Below are positions 47,020 through 56,085 of a stretch of DNA of 64,000 nt, in pieces. Origin of the DNA: Rubrivirga marina (lineage in GTDB: Bacteria > Bacteroidota > Rhodothermia > Rhodothermales > Rubricoccaceae). Position 1 is the stretch's first letter. Each line of letters starts with the position of its first letter. Below the pieces are notes generated by a model that worked only from the letters and a program-made list of their open reading frames with translations, made no database searches and had not been told where the DNA came from. The stretch is taken from NCBI RefSeq assembly GCF_002283365.1, contig NZ_MQWD01000001.1, positions 4,348,992-4,412,991 on the forward strand. The letters are read 5' to 3'. The translations under genes were made by a program, and so were the position numbers.

Positions 47020-49737
47020 ATGACCCCTCCCCTCCGCCGGGCCTCCTGGTCCGGCCTCGGCCGCTTTGTCGCGGTCCTCGTCGCGTTCGCGACCGCCGCC
47101 GGCGCGCAGCCGGCCCCCGCCGGGACTTGGTCCGACGTGTTCGCGTACCCGGGCGTCCGCCTCTCTGCCGACCTCGCGCCTTACAACGGCGGGGACGCCG
47201 TCGTCGAGGCCGTCGAGCCGGATGGGCACGGCGGCGTCTACGTGGCCGGCCGCTTCGACACCGTCGACGGGCAGGCCGTCACGAGCATCGCCCACTGGGA
47301 CGGGCAGGCGTGGCGCCCGCTCGGCCGCGGCCTCACCAACAACGACACGTACTCGGGCGGGCTCCCGCTCGTGAACGACCTGCTCCTCGCCAGCGACGGG
47401 TCGCTGTACGTCGCCGGCCAGTTCACGGGTGCCCTCCAGCCGAACGGCCGGGCGGTCCTCGCCCGGTCCGTCATCCGGTGGACCGGGACGGCGTGGGAGC
47501 CGCTCGGCGGCGGCCTCCTCAACGGCGACCCGTTCTACTATTCGGCCACGGCCGGCGCGCTGGCGGAGGGCCCCGACGGCGCCCTCTACGTCGGCGGCAT
47601 CTTCGACTCGGCCGTCGGCGCCGACGGCCAGCCGGTCGGCGCGAGGGGCGTCGCCGTGTGGGCCGACGGCACATGGGCCGACCTTCCCGGCCTCGGCACG
47701 TCGACCGCTGGCGTCGACGCGGTCGCGGTGCGCGACGACGGCGTGATCGCACTCGGCGGAGCGTTCGAGGGAGACGGGTACTACTCACCGGGCGTCCTGC
47801 TCTACCGGCCGGATGGGACGACCGAGCGGGTGCTCAGCGGGACCACCTCCGTCTTCGCGCTCGCCTGGATCGACGACGCGCTCTACGTCGGCGGCTCGTT
47901 CAACGTGTGGACGGCGGACGTCGGCGGCGTCGCCGTCCGCAACGTGGCGCGGTGGACGGACGGCCAGTGGGACGCGCTCCAGGGCGGGACCGACGGCCCG
48001 GTCCACGGGATCGAGCCCGACGGGACGGGCGGGTTCTACGCCGTGGGGACGTTCGCGTGGGCGGGGACTGACGACGTCGGGGCGTACCCCGAGCCGGGCG
48101 GCCCCCCGAGCGACATCTCGGTCGCGGCCCGTGGCGTTGCCCGGTGGGACGGCGCCGCGTGGAGCGGCGAGGGCGCCGTGATGCCGTTCCCCACCTGGTA
48201 CTGGTACGGGTACGGGAGTGAGGTCGGACCGCGGGCGGTCGCTGTTGTCGGCGACGACCTCGTGATCGGCGGCCAGTTCGACGGCGTGGAGGGGCCGGGC
48301 GGCGCGAGCCGGAACACCTCCAATGTCGCCGTCCGCCGCGGGGGCGCGTGGGGCCCGTTGAGCACGTTCGGGGGCGGGGCCGCCCTCGGCCGCCGCCAGT
48401 CGAGCCAGTACGCTCAGCCGTCGGCGGTCCGGGCGACCGCCCCGAACCCGTGTGGCGCCGGCGTCCTGGTCGCGGGTAAGATCGAGACCGTCGGAGCGGC
48501 CGACTCCGTGAGCGTGGCGCTGTGGGACGGAGGGGCGTGGCGCGCGGTCCCCGGCAGGCTCAGCTATCACGGTTCCGCTGGGACCGCCGCGGCCTTGGCT
48601 CCGGCCGGGTGCGCGGGGGGCCAGCCCCGGTTCTTTGTCGCGGGCTCGTTCACGTCGGTCATCCTGGAGGACGGGACGGCGCTCGACGCGCCGGGCGTGG
48701 CATACTGGGACGGCACGGCGTGGTCCGCGCTCGGCGGGACGCCGCCCGAGGGCGAGATCCGAGCGCTCGCCTACGACGGCCGGGCGCTCGTGGCCGGGGG
48801 CTACCTCACCCGCAGCGGGGTTCCGGCCGTGTTCTCCTGGGCGCCGGGCGCGGGGTGGCAGATGCTGGGCCGCGTCGACGGGACCGTCTACGCCCTCGCC
48901 TACGGCCCCGACGGAGCGCTCTACGTCGGCGGCGCCTTCTCCACGGTCCAGCAGCCGAGCGGGCTCACGCTCCAACTCCAGGGACTCGTCCGGTGGCCCG
49001 GCGCCGAGTGGCAGTGGATCGGGAGCCCGACCTACGGCGAGGTCCGCGCCCTCGCGTTCGGGCCCGACGGGACGCTCTACGCGGGGGGCGCGTTCGACCA
49101 GTTCGAGCAGCCGTCCCGCCCGGCCACGCCGGCCCGACGCATCGCGGCCTGGGACGGGACCTCCTGGACCGATGCGGGCGACCCCTCCGCCACCGTCTCA
49201 GCCCTCGCGGTCGGCGCAGATGGGCGGATCTACGCGGGGCAGGACCCGGCCGGGAGCGGGTACTACTACACCTCCGGCGCCGACCGGCTGTTCGCGTTCG
49301 GCGACGGCGGCTGGGAAGGGCTCGGCGTCCGCGACGGCGGCGTCGCCACGCTCACGCTCGTCGGCGAGGACCTCTACGTGGGCGGGACGTTCCGGTCGGC
49401 GGGCGGGACGCCGTCGGCCTACCTCGGCCTCTACGTCGACCCGCTGGCGACACCGACGGCCGGCCGGCCGACCGGCCCGGCGCTGGCCCTGTCGGCGGCC
49501 CCGAACCCGACGCGCGGACGGACGACGCTCACCGTCAGCGTCTCGGAGGCCGGCCCGGTGCGGGTGGCCGTCTACGACGCGCTCGGGCGCCAGGTGGCCC
49601 TGCTCGCCGACGGGCCGCGGCCCGCCGGACCGCTCACGCTCGACCTCGACGCGACCCGGCTCCCGGCCGGCGTCTACGTCGCCCGCGCCACCCTCGGCGC
49701 CGAGACGACCGCGCGGACGTTTACCGTCGCCCGCTAG
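47020..49737 (+). CDS. T9SS-secreted repeat protein (multi-blade propeller)
   Basis: The 905-residue protein has a signal peptide ending AAGAQ and about a dozen related repeats of roughly 55-70 residues. The repeats have the pattern LYVGGxF plus WDGxxWxxLG (e.g. VYVAGRFDTVDG, HWDGQAWRPLGRG, LYVGGSFNVW, VARWTDGQWDALQGG), as in bacterial secreted propellers. The C-terminal 85 residues are a T9SS type-A domain: APNPTRGRTTLTVSVS, VRVAVYDALGRQVALLADG, AGVYVARATLGAETTARTFTVAR. Surface adhesion or binding is inferred from architecture. Divergent from the AtuA gene. Confidence 0.82.
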   Translation: MTPPLRRASWSGLGRFVAVLVAFATAAGAQPAPAGTWSDVFAYPGVRLSADLAPYNGGDAVVEAVEPDGHGGVYVAGRFDTVDGQAVTSIAHWDGQAWRPLGRGLTNNDTYSGGLPLVNDLLLASDGSLYVAGQFTGALQPNGRAVLARSVIRWTGTAWEPLGGGLLNGDPFYYSATAGALAEGPDGALYVGGIFDSAVGADGQPVGARGVAVWADGTWADLPGLGTSTAGVDAVAVRDDGVIALGGAFEGDGYYSPGVLLYRPDGTTERVLSGTTSVFALAWIDDALYVGGSFNVWTADVGGVAVRNVARWTDGQWDALQGGTDGPVHGIEPDGTGGFYAVGTFAWAGTDDVGAYPEPGGPPSDISVAARGVARWDGAAWSGEGAVMPFPTWYWYGYGSEVGPRAVAVVGDDLVIGGQFDGVEGPGGASRNTSNVAVRRGGAWGPLSTFGGGAALGRRQSSQYAQPSAVRATAPNPCGAGVLVAGKIETVGAADSVSVALWDGGAWRAVPGRLSYHGSAGTAAALAPAGCAGGQPRFFVAGSFTSVILEDGTALDAPGVAYWDGTAWSALGGTPPEGEIRALAYDGRALVAGGYLTRSGVPAVFSWAPGAGWQMLGRVDGTVYALAYGPDGALYVGGAFSTVQQPSGLTLQLQGLVRWPGAEWQWIGSPTYGEVRALAFGPDGTLYAGGAFDQFEQPSRPATPARRIAAWDGTSWTDAGDPSATVSALAVGADGRIYAGQDPAGSGYYYTSGADRLFAFGDGGWEGLGVRDGGVATLTLVGEDLYVGGTFRSAGGTPSAYLGLYVDPLATPTAGRPTGPALALSAAPNPTRGRTTLTVSVSEAGPVRVAVYDALGRQVALLADGPRPAGPLTLDLDATRLPAGVYVARATLGAETTARTFTVAR

Positions 49738-49744
49738 CGCTCGG

Positions 49745-49776
49745 CCCCGCCCGCCTCGGCGCCGAGGCGGGCGGGG
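49745..49776. repeat. 3'-end palindrome, copy 9 (32 bp)
   Basis: Perfect 32-bp inverted repeat, core at 49751-49770, exactly filling the space between two convergent genes: 7 bases after one stop and directly against the stop codon of the other. Confidence 0.93.
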
Positions 49777-52017
49777 TCAGACCGCCACGGCCGGCTCGAA
49801 CGTGACCGACACGATGGTTCCCCCACCCGGCCGCGGCCGAACCTCGAACTCGCCCCCCACCCGGTCGGCGCGGTAGCGCATGGTCCGGAGGCCCAGTCCC
49901 TCGCCACCGGCGAGCGCCGTGTCGGAGATGCCCACGCCGTCGTCCCGGATGGTGAGGACGGCCTCGTCGTCGGCCATCGTGAGCGTGAGGGCGATGGCCC
50001 GCGCGCGGCCGTGCCGGGCCGCGTTGGCGAGGGCCTCCTGGGCGATCCGGTAGAGGTGGCCGGCGTGCTCGCGCGAGGGGCACACGACGTCCTCGCCCTC
50101 GAACGTGCAGTCGATGTCGAACGCCTGGGCGCCGTCGGCGGCGAGCCGGGCGAGCGCGTCGGCCAGCCCGTCCGGTTCGACGTTGACCGGGAAGAGGCCG
50201 CGGGCGATGGCGCGGGCCTGCCCGAGCGCGGCCTCGACGAGCTCGCGCGAGCGGAGCGCGTCGGCGGCGAGCTCGTCTTCGCCCATCCGCTCGAGCGCGT
50301 GGAACAGGGCCTGGAGGCGGAACGCGGCGCCCGTCAGGACCTGCCCGAGCCCGTCGTGGAGGTCCTGCGCCATCTTCTCCTGCTCCCGCGCCGCGACCTC
50401 GAGGATCTCGCGCTCGAGCTGGCGCCGCTCCGTCACGTCGCGCTGCGTCCCCACCCAGTTGACGAGCGTCCCGTTCTCGTCGCGGACGGGCGCGATCTCC
50501 CACTGGAGCACGAACTCGGACCCGTCCTTCCGGTAGTTCACGGTCTCGGCCTGGACCGGCTCGCCGGCCTTCAGGCGGTCGCGGACCCGGTCGAGCACGG
50601 CCCGGTCCGACTTCGGCCCCTGGAAGACCCGCGGGCTCCGGCCGAGGAGCTCGTCGGCGGTGTAGCCGAAGACCCGCGTGTGCGCCGCGTTCGCGTAGAG
50701 GATCCGCGGCCCGGGCTCGTCGACCTCGGTGCCCGTCACGACGATGGGCTCGGCGGCCTGCTCGACGGCGGCGGCCAGGAGCCGGCGCTCGCGGTCGGTC
50801 CGGCGGCGCTCGGTCACGTCCTCGGCCACGTACGAGAAGAGCGGGCCGGCCCCCTCGGTCGTGTTCACGACGACGTCGAGGTGGCGGGCCTCGGGCGCGT
50901 CGGGCTCGACGCCCCACGGGAAGACCGTCCGGAAGTGGACCGGCTCGCCGGTCGACGCGCACGCCTCGACGTGGCGCCGCCAGGTGTCGGCCTCGGCCGG
51001 GGTGAACCCGAGGTCGGCGAGGGTCGCGCCCTCGACCTCCCCGATCGCCGCCCCGCTCGACCCGAACAGGTCGAGCGCGGCCTCGTTGGCCGTCTGGTGG
51101 CGGACGAGCGCGCCGTCGTACTCCACGACGCCCATCAGGAACGGGGCGCTGTCGAAAAAGGCCCGGAGCAGGCGCCGCTGGCGATCGGCCCGGTCGCGCT
51201 GCTCGATCTCCTCCGTCACGTCGTTCTGGACGCCGACGAAGTGGGTCACCTCACCGGCCGTGCTCCGGATGGGCGTGAGGAAGAGCCGGTTGTAGAAGAG
51301 CGTCCCGTCCTTGCGGTAGTTGCGGAGGAGGACGTCGGTCGCGGTCCCGGTCCGGACGGCCTCGCGGATCTGGGCGAGCGCCTCGGCCTGCCCATTGCCC
51401 TCGTCGTCGCGCGTCCCGTTCGGACGGACCTGGAGGAACCGGCAGTTCCTCCCGATGATCTCCTCACGCGGGTAGCCCGTCGTGTCGACGAAGTTCTGGT
51501 TCACCACCACGAGAGGGTTATCCGGCAGCCGGACGTCGGTCACGACGACGAGGTTGTTGACGGCGTCGAACGCCCGGTGGATCAGGTCGTCGGCGGCGCG
51601 GACGGGCGCGCTCCCGCGGCGGTCGCGGACGAGGAGGAGCGCGCGGTCGCCGAGCACGCGGTCGAGCGCCGCCGGCCGCTGGCCCTCCCGGTCCGTCGCC
51701 GGCGACAGCGCGCGGACCCAGACCCACCGCCCGCCGGGGGTCCGGACCCGGAACTCACGCTCGAACGGGAGCGCCGCGGACCAGAACTCGCCGGCCTCGC
51801 CTCGCACCATGTCGTCGGGGTGGACGAGGTCGAGGAACGGGCGGCCCTCGATGGCCTCCGCCTCGATCCCGAGGACGCCCCCAAGCGCGGGGTCGGCGAA
51901 GGCGACGGTCCCGTCGGGGTCCAGGATGACGACGGCGTCGGCGAGGGACGCGGAGAGGACGTCGTAGGCGTCCTGCCCCTCGAACGAGAACGCGGGCGGA
52001 TCGGAGCGGTCAGACAT
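49777..52017 (-). CDS. LOV-domain (blue-light) sensor histidine kinase, HisKA_3 type
   Basis: The 746-residue soluble kinase has four PAS-like domains and a NarX/DesK-type kinase core. PAS2 (about 145-265) is a LOV domain: NPLVVVNQNF, then GRNCRFLQ with photoactive Cys192, then NYRKDGTLFYNRLFLTPI and THFVGVQNDVT, the flavin-binding pattern. PAS4 (about 415-535) is LOV-like but has GRSPRVFQGP, lacking the Cys. The core has LHDGLGQVL (acceptor His in QDLHDG), a dimerisation helix and an HATPase with DDGVGI and GLGLRTMRYRA. It would autophosphorylate in response to blue light or redox state. The partner response regulator is not in the window. A class II photolyase is also encoded nearby. Confidence 0.88.
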   Translation of the reverse strand: MSDRSDPPAFSFEGQDAYDVLSASLADAVVILDPDGTVAFADPALGGVLGIEAEAIEGRPFLDLVHPDDMVRGEAGEFWSAALPFEREFRVRTPGGRWVWVRALSPATDREGQRPAALDRVLGDRALLLVRDRRGSAPVRAADDLIHRAFDAVNNLVVVTDVRLPDNPLVVVNQNFVDTTGYPREEIIGRNCRFLQVRPNGTRDDEGNGQAEALAQIREAVRTGTATDVLLRNYRKDGTLFYNRLFLTPIRSTAGEVTHFVGVQNDVTEEIEQRDRADRQRRLLRAFFDSAPFLMGVVEYDGALVRHQTANEAALDLFGSSGAAIGEVEGATLADLGFTPAEADTWRRHVEACASTGEPVHFRTVFPWGVEPDAPEARHLDVVVNTTEGAGPLFSYVAEDVTERRRTDRERRLLAAAVEQAAEPIVVTGTEVDEPGPRILYANAAHTRVFGYTADELLGRSPRVFQGPKSDRAVLDRVRDRLKAGEPVQAETVNYRKDGSEFVLQWEIAPVRDENGTLVNWVGTQRDVTERRQLEREILEVAAREQEKMAQDLHDGLGQVLTGAAFRLQALFHALERMGEDELAADALRSRELVEAALGQARAIARGLFPVNVEPDGLADALARLAADGAQAFDIDCTFEGEDVVCPSREHAGHLYRIAQEALANAARHGRARAIALTLTMADDEAVLTIRDDGVGISDTALAGGEGLGLRTMRYRADRVGGEFEVRPRPGGGTIVSVTFEPAVAV

Positions 52018-52125
52018 GCGAGCGGCCAGAGGGGGGCCGCCGCCATGGGCCGAGGGGCGTCGCGGCGACGGGACACAAGGTACGCACACGCCCGATCTAG
52101 GAGCCCTACCTAACGGGGCCTGTGC

Positions 52126-52890
52126 CTAGCGTTCCACGCGGACCGAGTCGAGCACAACGGTCGACACTTCGAACGTCCGCCCGGCGTCGTAGGCGTCGCC
52201 GAAGGCGCGGAGGGCGCCGAGCGAGTCGGCCGAGAGGTTCCGCCAGTCCTGGAACACGACGCCGCCCTCGCGCCACGTCCGGATCGGGACGCGGAAGCGG
52301 GTGCCGGTCGCCGCCCGCGCCGTGTCGCCCGGCGTGACCTCATAGGTGTAGGCGTAGTGGCCGATCTGTCCGTCCGACTGGCGGAGCCAGTAGACGTAGC
52401 GGTCCTGGTAGTCGGCCCCGCCGCCGTTCTGGGCGAACGTGACCTCGACCCGGTCGTAGTCCTCCCCGCCGACGCGGTCGGGCGTGAGGAGCCGGGCGCG
52501 GACGGCCGGGTCGGCGAGCGGCGCCGGGAGGAGGGCGAAGTAGACGACCGAGTTCACGCCCGTCGTGAGCGCCGCCGCCCCGTCGGCCGTCAGCGGAGCC
52601 TCGACGCCGTCGACAAACCGGTGCGCCCCGTCGTTGTCGACGACCTCCTCGATCACGCGCCCCCGCTCGTCCGTGAGCGTCCGGCTGTAGCGGAACCGGC
52701 CGCCGTCGCGCTCGGCGACGAACGGCGTGCCGCGGAAGGCGAACCGGACGGTCGCGTCGTCGAGGAGGGCCGAGCCGTGGTGCGCTCGGGCCCGGTCGAG
52801 GAGGGCGAGGGCCTCGGGGTCGCCCTGCGGCGCTGGCCGCTCGCAGGCGGCGAGCAGCGTGAGAAGGGCGACGGCGGCGAGACGGGACAC
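52126..52890 (-). CDS. DUF6503-like lipoprotein
   Basis: The 254-residue protein has a lipobox (LLAAC) and resembles the DUF6503 family of Bacteroidota lipoproteins: an N-terminal helix (LALLDRARAHHG), then a beta-sandwich-like region with DYDRVEVTF and YVYWLRQSDGQIGHYAYTYE, and a C-terminal DWRNLSAD. Function unknown. Start is a GTG at 52890, the only one that gives a signal peptide. It follows acetate kinase by 50 bases on the same strand. Confidence 0.7.
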   Translation of the reverse strand: MSRLAAVALLTLLAACERPAPQGDPEALALLDRARAHHGSALLDDATVRFAFRGTPFVAERDGGRFRYSRTLTDERGRVIEEVVDNDGAHRFVDGVEAPLTADGAAALTTGVNSVVYFALLPAPLADPAVRARLLTPDRVGGEDYDRVEVTFAQNGGGADYQDRYVYWLRQSDGQIGHYAYTYEVTPGDTARAATGTRFRVPIRTWREGGVVFQDWRNLSADSLGALRAFGDAYDAGRTFEVSTVVLDSVRVER

Positions 52891-52940
52891 GGGCGACGGG
52901 GGTCGTGGAGGATACGGAGACGCCCCGCGGCAACTCGCCC

Positions 52941-54158
52941 TTACACGAACGGCGACTGGCGGGCGGCGAGCGCCAGCTTCTGCGTGTCCTGCGCGATCAC
53001 GAGCTCCTCGTTGGTCGGGACGACCCACACCGGCACGGCGCTGTCGGGCGTGGTGATGACCGCCTCGGTGCCGTTGGCGGCCTCGTTCGCCCCAGCGTCG
53101 AGCGTCATCCCGAGGCCGGCCAACCCGTAGAGGATCTGCGCGCGGACCGGCGCCGCGAACGTCCCGATGCCGGCCGTGAACGCGACCGCGTCGAGCCCGC
53201 CCAGGACCGCGAGGTACCGGCCCAAGTACGACTTGACGCGGTAACAGAACACGTCGATGGCCTGCTGGCAGCGGACGTCGCCGTCGGCCGCCTCGGCGAG
53301 GAGGTCGCGCATGTCGGCCGCGTAGCCGCTCAGCCCGAGGAGCCCCGAGTACCGGTTGAGGAGCGTGTGGACCTCGGCGAGCGGCATGTCCTCCTTCTCC
53401 ATCACCTCGAACACGATGGACGGGTCGAGGTCGCCCGAGCGCGTGCCCATCACGAGGCCCTCCAGCGGCGTCATCCCCATCGACGTGTCGACGGACTTGC
53501 CGTCGCGGATGGCAGCCATCGAGCACCCGTTGCCGAGGTGGATCGTGACGACCCGGCTGTTCTGCTGGTCGAGCCCTGCCAACTCGTAGAGCCGCCGCGA
53601 GACGTAGTAGTGGCTCGTCCCGTGGAACCCGTACCGACGGATCTTGTGGCGCCGGTAGAGCCGGTTCGGGAGCGCGTAGAGGTAGGCCTCGGCCGGGATC
53701 GTCTGGTGGAACGCCGTGTCGAAGACGGCGACCTGCGGGACGTCCGGGAACGCCTTCTGGGCCGCACGGATGCCCTGGAGGTTGGCCGGGTTGTGGAGCG
53801 GGGCGAGGTCAAACGCGTCGCGGATGGCGTCGACCACCTCGCCGTCGATGAGGGCGGACTCCGCGAACCGCTCGCCGCCGTGGACCACGCGGTGCCCGAC
53901 GGCCTCGACGTCGGGGAGCCGGTCCTCCTCCCCGTCCGCCTCGCGCATCGTCTCGAGGAGGTGGGACAACGCGGCGGCGTGGTCGGGCGCCTTGAGCGAG
54001 ATCCGCTCCGGCTTGGCGTCGCCGACGCGGAACGAGGCGAGCGACGAGACGGCGCCGATCCGCTCGACCTGCCCGGCCGCGAGCGTCTGCCCGGCCGCGG
54101 CGTCGATCAGGTCGACCTTGAGCGAGGAGGACCCGGCGTTGAGGACGAGGACGGTCAC
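52941..54158 (-). CDS. ackA: Acetate kinase
   Basis: Interconverts acetate + ATP and acetyl phosphate + ADP. The 405-residue length and motifs are those of AckA: VLNAGSSSLK at the N-terminus, GHRVVHGGE, FDTAFHQT, YGFHGTSH, HLGNGCSMAAI, TPLEGLVMGTRSGDLDP and FTAGIG near the end. Start is GTG at 54158. No phosphotransacetylase gene is adjacent, unlike in many genomes. A 100-base inverted repeat begins 2 bases upstream of the start. Confidence 0.97.
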   Translation of the reverse strand: MTVLVLNAGSSSLKVDLIDAAAGQTLAAGQVERIGAVSSLASFRVGDAKPERISLKAPDHAAALSHLLETMREADGEEDRLPDVEAVGHRVVHGGERFAESALIDGEVVDAIRDAFDLAPLHNPANLQGIRAAQKAFPDVPQVAVFDTAFHQTIPAEAYLYALPNRLYRRHKIRRYGFHGTSHYYVSRRLYELAGLDQQNSRVVTIHLGNGCSMAAIRDGKSVDTSMGMTPLEGLVMGTRSGDLDPSIVFEVMEKEDMPLAEVHTLLNRYSGLLGLSGYAADMRDLLAEAADGDVRCQQAIDVFCYRVKSYLGRYLAVLGGLDAVAFTAGIGTFAAPVRAQILYGLAGLGMTLDAGANEAANGTEAVITTPDSAVPVWVVPTNEELVIAQDTQKLALAARQSPFV

Positions 54159-54159
54159 G

Positions 54160-54259
54160 GGGAACTGGGGATGGGAAGAGGAATCCGGCAGACGTCGGGG
54201 CCACCGCCGAGCGCTCTGGCTCGCTCCGCCTCATTCCCGTTTCCCCGTTCCCAGTTCCC
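54160..54259. repeat. Large inverted repeat in the leader of ackA
   Basis: A 10-bp perfect outer stem (GGGAACTGGG at 54160-54169 with 54250-54259) continues with partial pairing of GGGAA/TTCCC (54173-54177 and 54241-54245). About 63 bases lie between the arms, including a GAGCG/CGCTC pair near 54210. It begins 2 bases upstream of the ackA GTG on the minus strand. It may be a 5' leader structure or a small palindromic insertion. Confidence 0.55.
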
Positions 54260-54295
54260 GCGAGAGGAGCGAACGGGAGGTCGGCGCAGCCTGCC

Positions 54296-55525
54296 CTACG
54301 CCTCGACCACCCGGGTGCGCTTCTGGTCGTAGGCGTCGTGGAGCGCGCGGGCCGCCGCGTTGCGGACGTCGGTCGGGTCGCCGTCGGCGGGGGCGACGGC
54401 GCCGATGAAGAGCGGCGGGTCGCCGGAGGCGAGCCGGTCGCACCACGCGGCGGCGCCCGCCGGGGCGAGGGCGAGGAAGACGCCGAAGAGGAGGTCGCCG
54501 AACGGCTCGATGCGGCGGACGTCGGGGGCCGTCTCGAGGCGCTCGCGGAGCTCGGCCTCGGCGCGGGCGACAGCCTCGGGGGCGTGGCCCGTGAGCCGCT
54601 CCTCCGCGTCGGCGAGCGTGACGAGGGCGAAGGCCAGCGGGCGCTCGGCGTCGCGGGCCTCGGCCTGCTCCTCGGCGATGATGGTCGCGCGCGGGACCGG
54701 AGCGGCCTCGGCCGCCTCCTCGTCCCCCAGGTCGAAGTCGTCCATCTCGTCGACGTCGTCGACCTCGGGCGCGCGCTCGGGCGCCTCGGCCGACGCACGG
54801 GCCGAGGCGGGCCGGGACGGCTCCAGCGCGCTCTCCGGGAGGACGAGCTCCAGCAGGTCGAAGTACGGGTCCGCGGCGTCGGCGTCGCCGCCGATCAGGA
54901 GGACCGCGTCGCCGACCGGGATGGCGCGGGCCCGGGCGCCGACGGCCCCGGCGAGCCCGCCGAGCGCGTCGGAGGCGAGCCACGTGTCGCCGTCGAGGTC
55001 GAACCTCCGCCCGTCCACGGGCACGAGCGAGCCGCCGTCGGTCCGGGCCTCAACGAGGTGCTGCCGCCCGTCGTGACGGACGATCGCGACGCCGCCGCCG
55101 ACGTGGCCGGCCAGCGAGGCGAGCAGGTGGGCGACGGCAGGGTCGGCCCAGGGCGTCCCGGACCTCGTCGCCGGACCGGGGTGCGTGGCGGCCTTCGGGC
55201 GGGCCGGCTCGTCGCCGCGGGGGACCGTCGGGAGCGTGACCGGCCGGGCGCCGGCCGACGGTGCCGGCGACGCGGGCTCGGCGGGGCGCGGGCTCACCGG
55301 GCGGGCCGCCGAGACGGACTCCGGCCGCCGGGCCTCCTCCTCAGGGCGCGCCGCCCGGGGGCCGGCCGGGCGGACCTCCGAGAGCCCCAGGCTCCCGAGG
55401 TCGTCGGAGCCCTCGGACACGCGCGGGACCGTCGGGCCGGGCAGCTTCGGGCGGCGGCGCGACGCGGCGTACGCCCCCGCGAAGGCCAGGACGACGAGGA
55501 GCAGGAGCCAGCCGACGAGCGTCAC
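54296..55525 (-). CDS. Membrane-anchored protein with GAF-like and degenerate GGDEF-like domains
   Basis: The 409-residue protein has one N-terminal transmembrane helix (about 2-22), a Pro/Ala-rich linker (about 30-130), and a GAF-like module (about 135-240; GGGVAIVRHDGRQHLVEA, ASDALGGLAGAVGAR). After an acidic linker (VDDVDEMDDFDLGDEE), the C-terminal part (about 300-409) follows the order of a GGDEF fold: FALVTLADAEERLTGH, IEPFGDLLFGVFLALAP at the GGDEF position, and FIGAVAP then ARALHDAYDQKRTRVVEA at the end. The GGDEF signature is lost, so no diguanylate cyclase activity is expected. This assignment is an inference from pattern, not a firm family match. Start GTG at 55525. Confidence 0.5.
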   Translation of the reverse strand: MTLVGWLLLLVVLAFAGAYAASRRRPKLPGPTVPRVSEGSDDLGSLGLSEVRPAGPRAARPEEEARRPESVSAARPVSPRPAEPASPAPSAGARPVTLPTVPRGDEPARPKAATHPGPATRSGTPWADPAVAHLLASLAGHVGGGVAIVRHDGRQHLVEARTDGGSLVPVDGRRFDLDGDTWLASDALGGLAGAVGARARAIPVGDAVLLIGGDADAADPYFDLLELVLPESALEPSRPASARASAEAPERAPEVDDVDEMDDFDLGDEEAAEAAPVPRATIIAEEQAEARDAERPLAFALVTLADAEERLTGHAPEAVARAEAELRERLETAPDVRRIEPFGDLLFGVFLALAPAGAAAWCDRLASGDPPLFIGAVAPADGDPTDVRNAAARALHDAYDQKRTRVVEA

Positions 55526-55688
55526 GGGGGTGCGGCGAGCCGCGAAAACGGGGGGGGACACGAATTCGGTAAGGTATCCGTCCGACGGACACTCCACAAG
55601 CCGCCGCCCCATCTCCGCGCAGGCTTGAGCCCGCTGTCGCGGCGCCCCTAGCTTCGCCTCCCCTCTCCCCCCTGCCTCTTATACCCCC

Positions 55689-56012
55689 TACTACAAGCCG
55701 GAGCACCTCCCCCGATTCCCCGAGATTGGCGAGGGCTCGAAGCCGCTCGCCGACGCCTTCTTCAGCTACTACGGCAAGGTGTTCGAAGACGGCGCGCTGA
55801 CGGCCCGCGAGAAGGCCCTCATCGCCCTCGCCGTGGCCCACACGGTCCAGTGCCCCTACTGCATCGACGCCTACACGCAGGACTCGCTGGCGAAGGGCGC
55901 CGACCTGGAGCAGATGACCGAGGCGGTCCACGTCGCGACGGCGATCCGAGGCGGGGCCTCGCTCGTCCACGGCCTCCAGATGCTCGACGGGGCCAAGGCC
56001 CAGATGATGTAA
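55689..56012 (+). CDS. Arsenosugar-associated AhpD/CMD-like protein, start codon missing in this sequence
   Basis: The frame encodes YYKPEHLPRFPEIGEG followed by VFEDGALTAREKALIALAVAHTVQCPYCIDAYT, the AhpD/carboxymuconolactone decarboxylase-like family that accompanies arsenosugar biosynthesis gene arsS. The Cys pair CPYC and a downstream His (AVHVA) are conserved, as in peroxidase-like members. No ATG, GTG or TTG exists in frame between the upstream TGA (55626) and 55689. The bases just before it read AT-ACC-CCC-TAC-TAC, which would be ATG-ACC-CCC-TAC-TAC (MTPYY) if one G were restored. It may be a sequencing error, a mutation or a non-canonical start. The only in-frame canonical start is GTG at 55779, which would cut off 30 conserved residues. 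Confidence 0.7.
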   Translation, partial: YYKPEHLPRFPEIGEGSKPLADAFFSYYGKVFEDGALTAREKALIALAVAHTVQCPYCIDAYTQDSLAKGADLEQMTEAVHVATAIRGGASLVHGLQMLDGAKAQMM

Positions 56013-56085
56013 GGCCCGGCGCGGGGCCTGGCGACCGTGGGCCCCGCGCTTCCGATGTAGGACGATCCCCCACCCTCCTGTCAGC

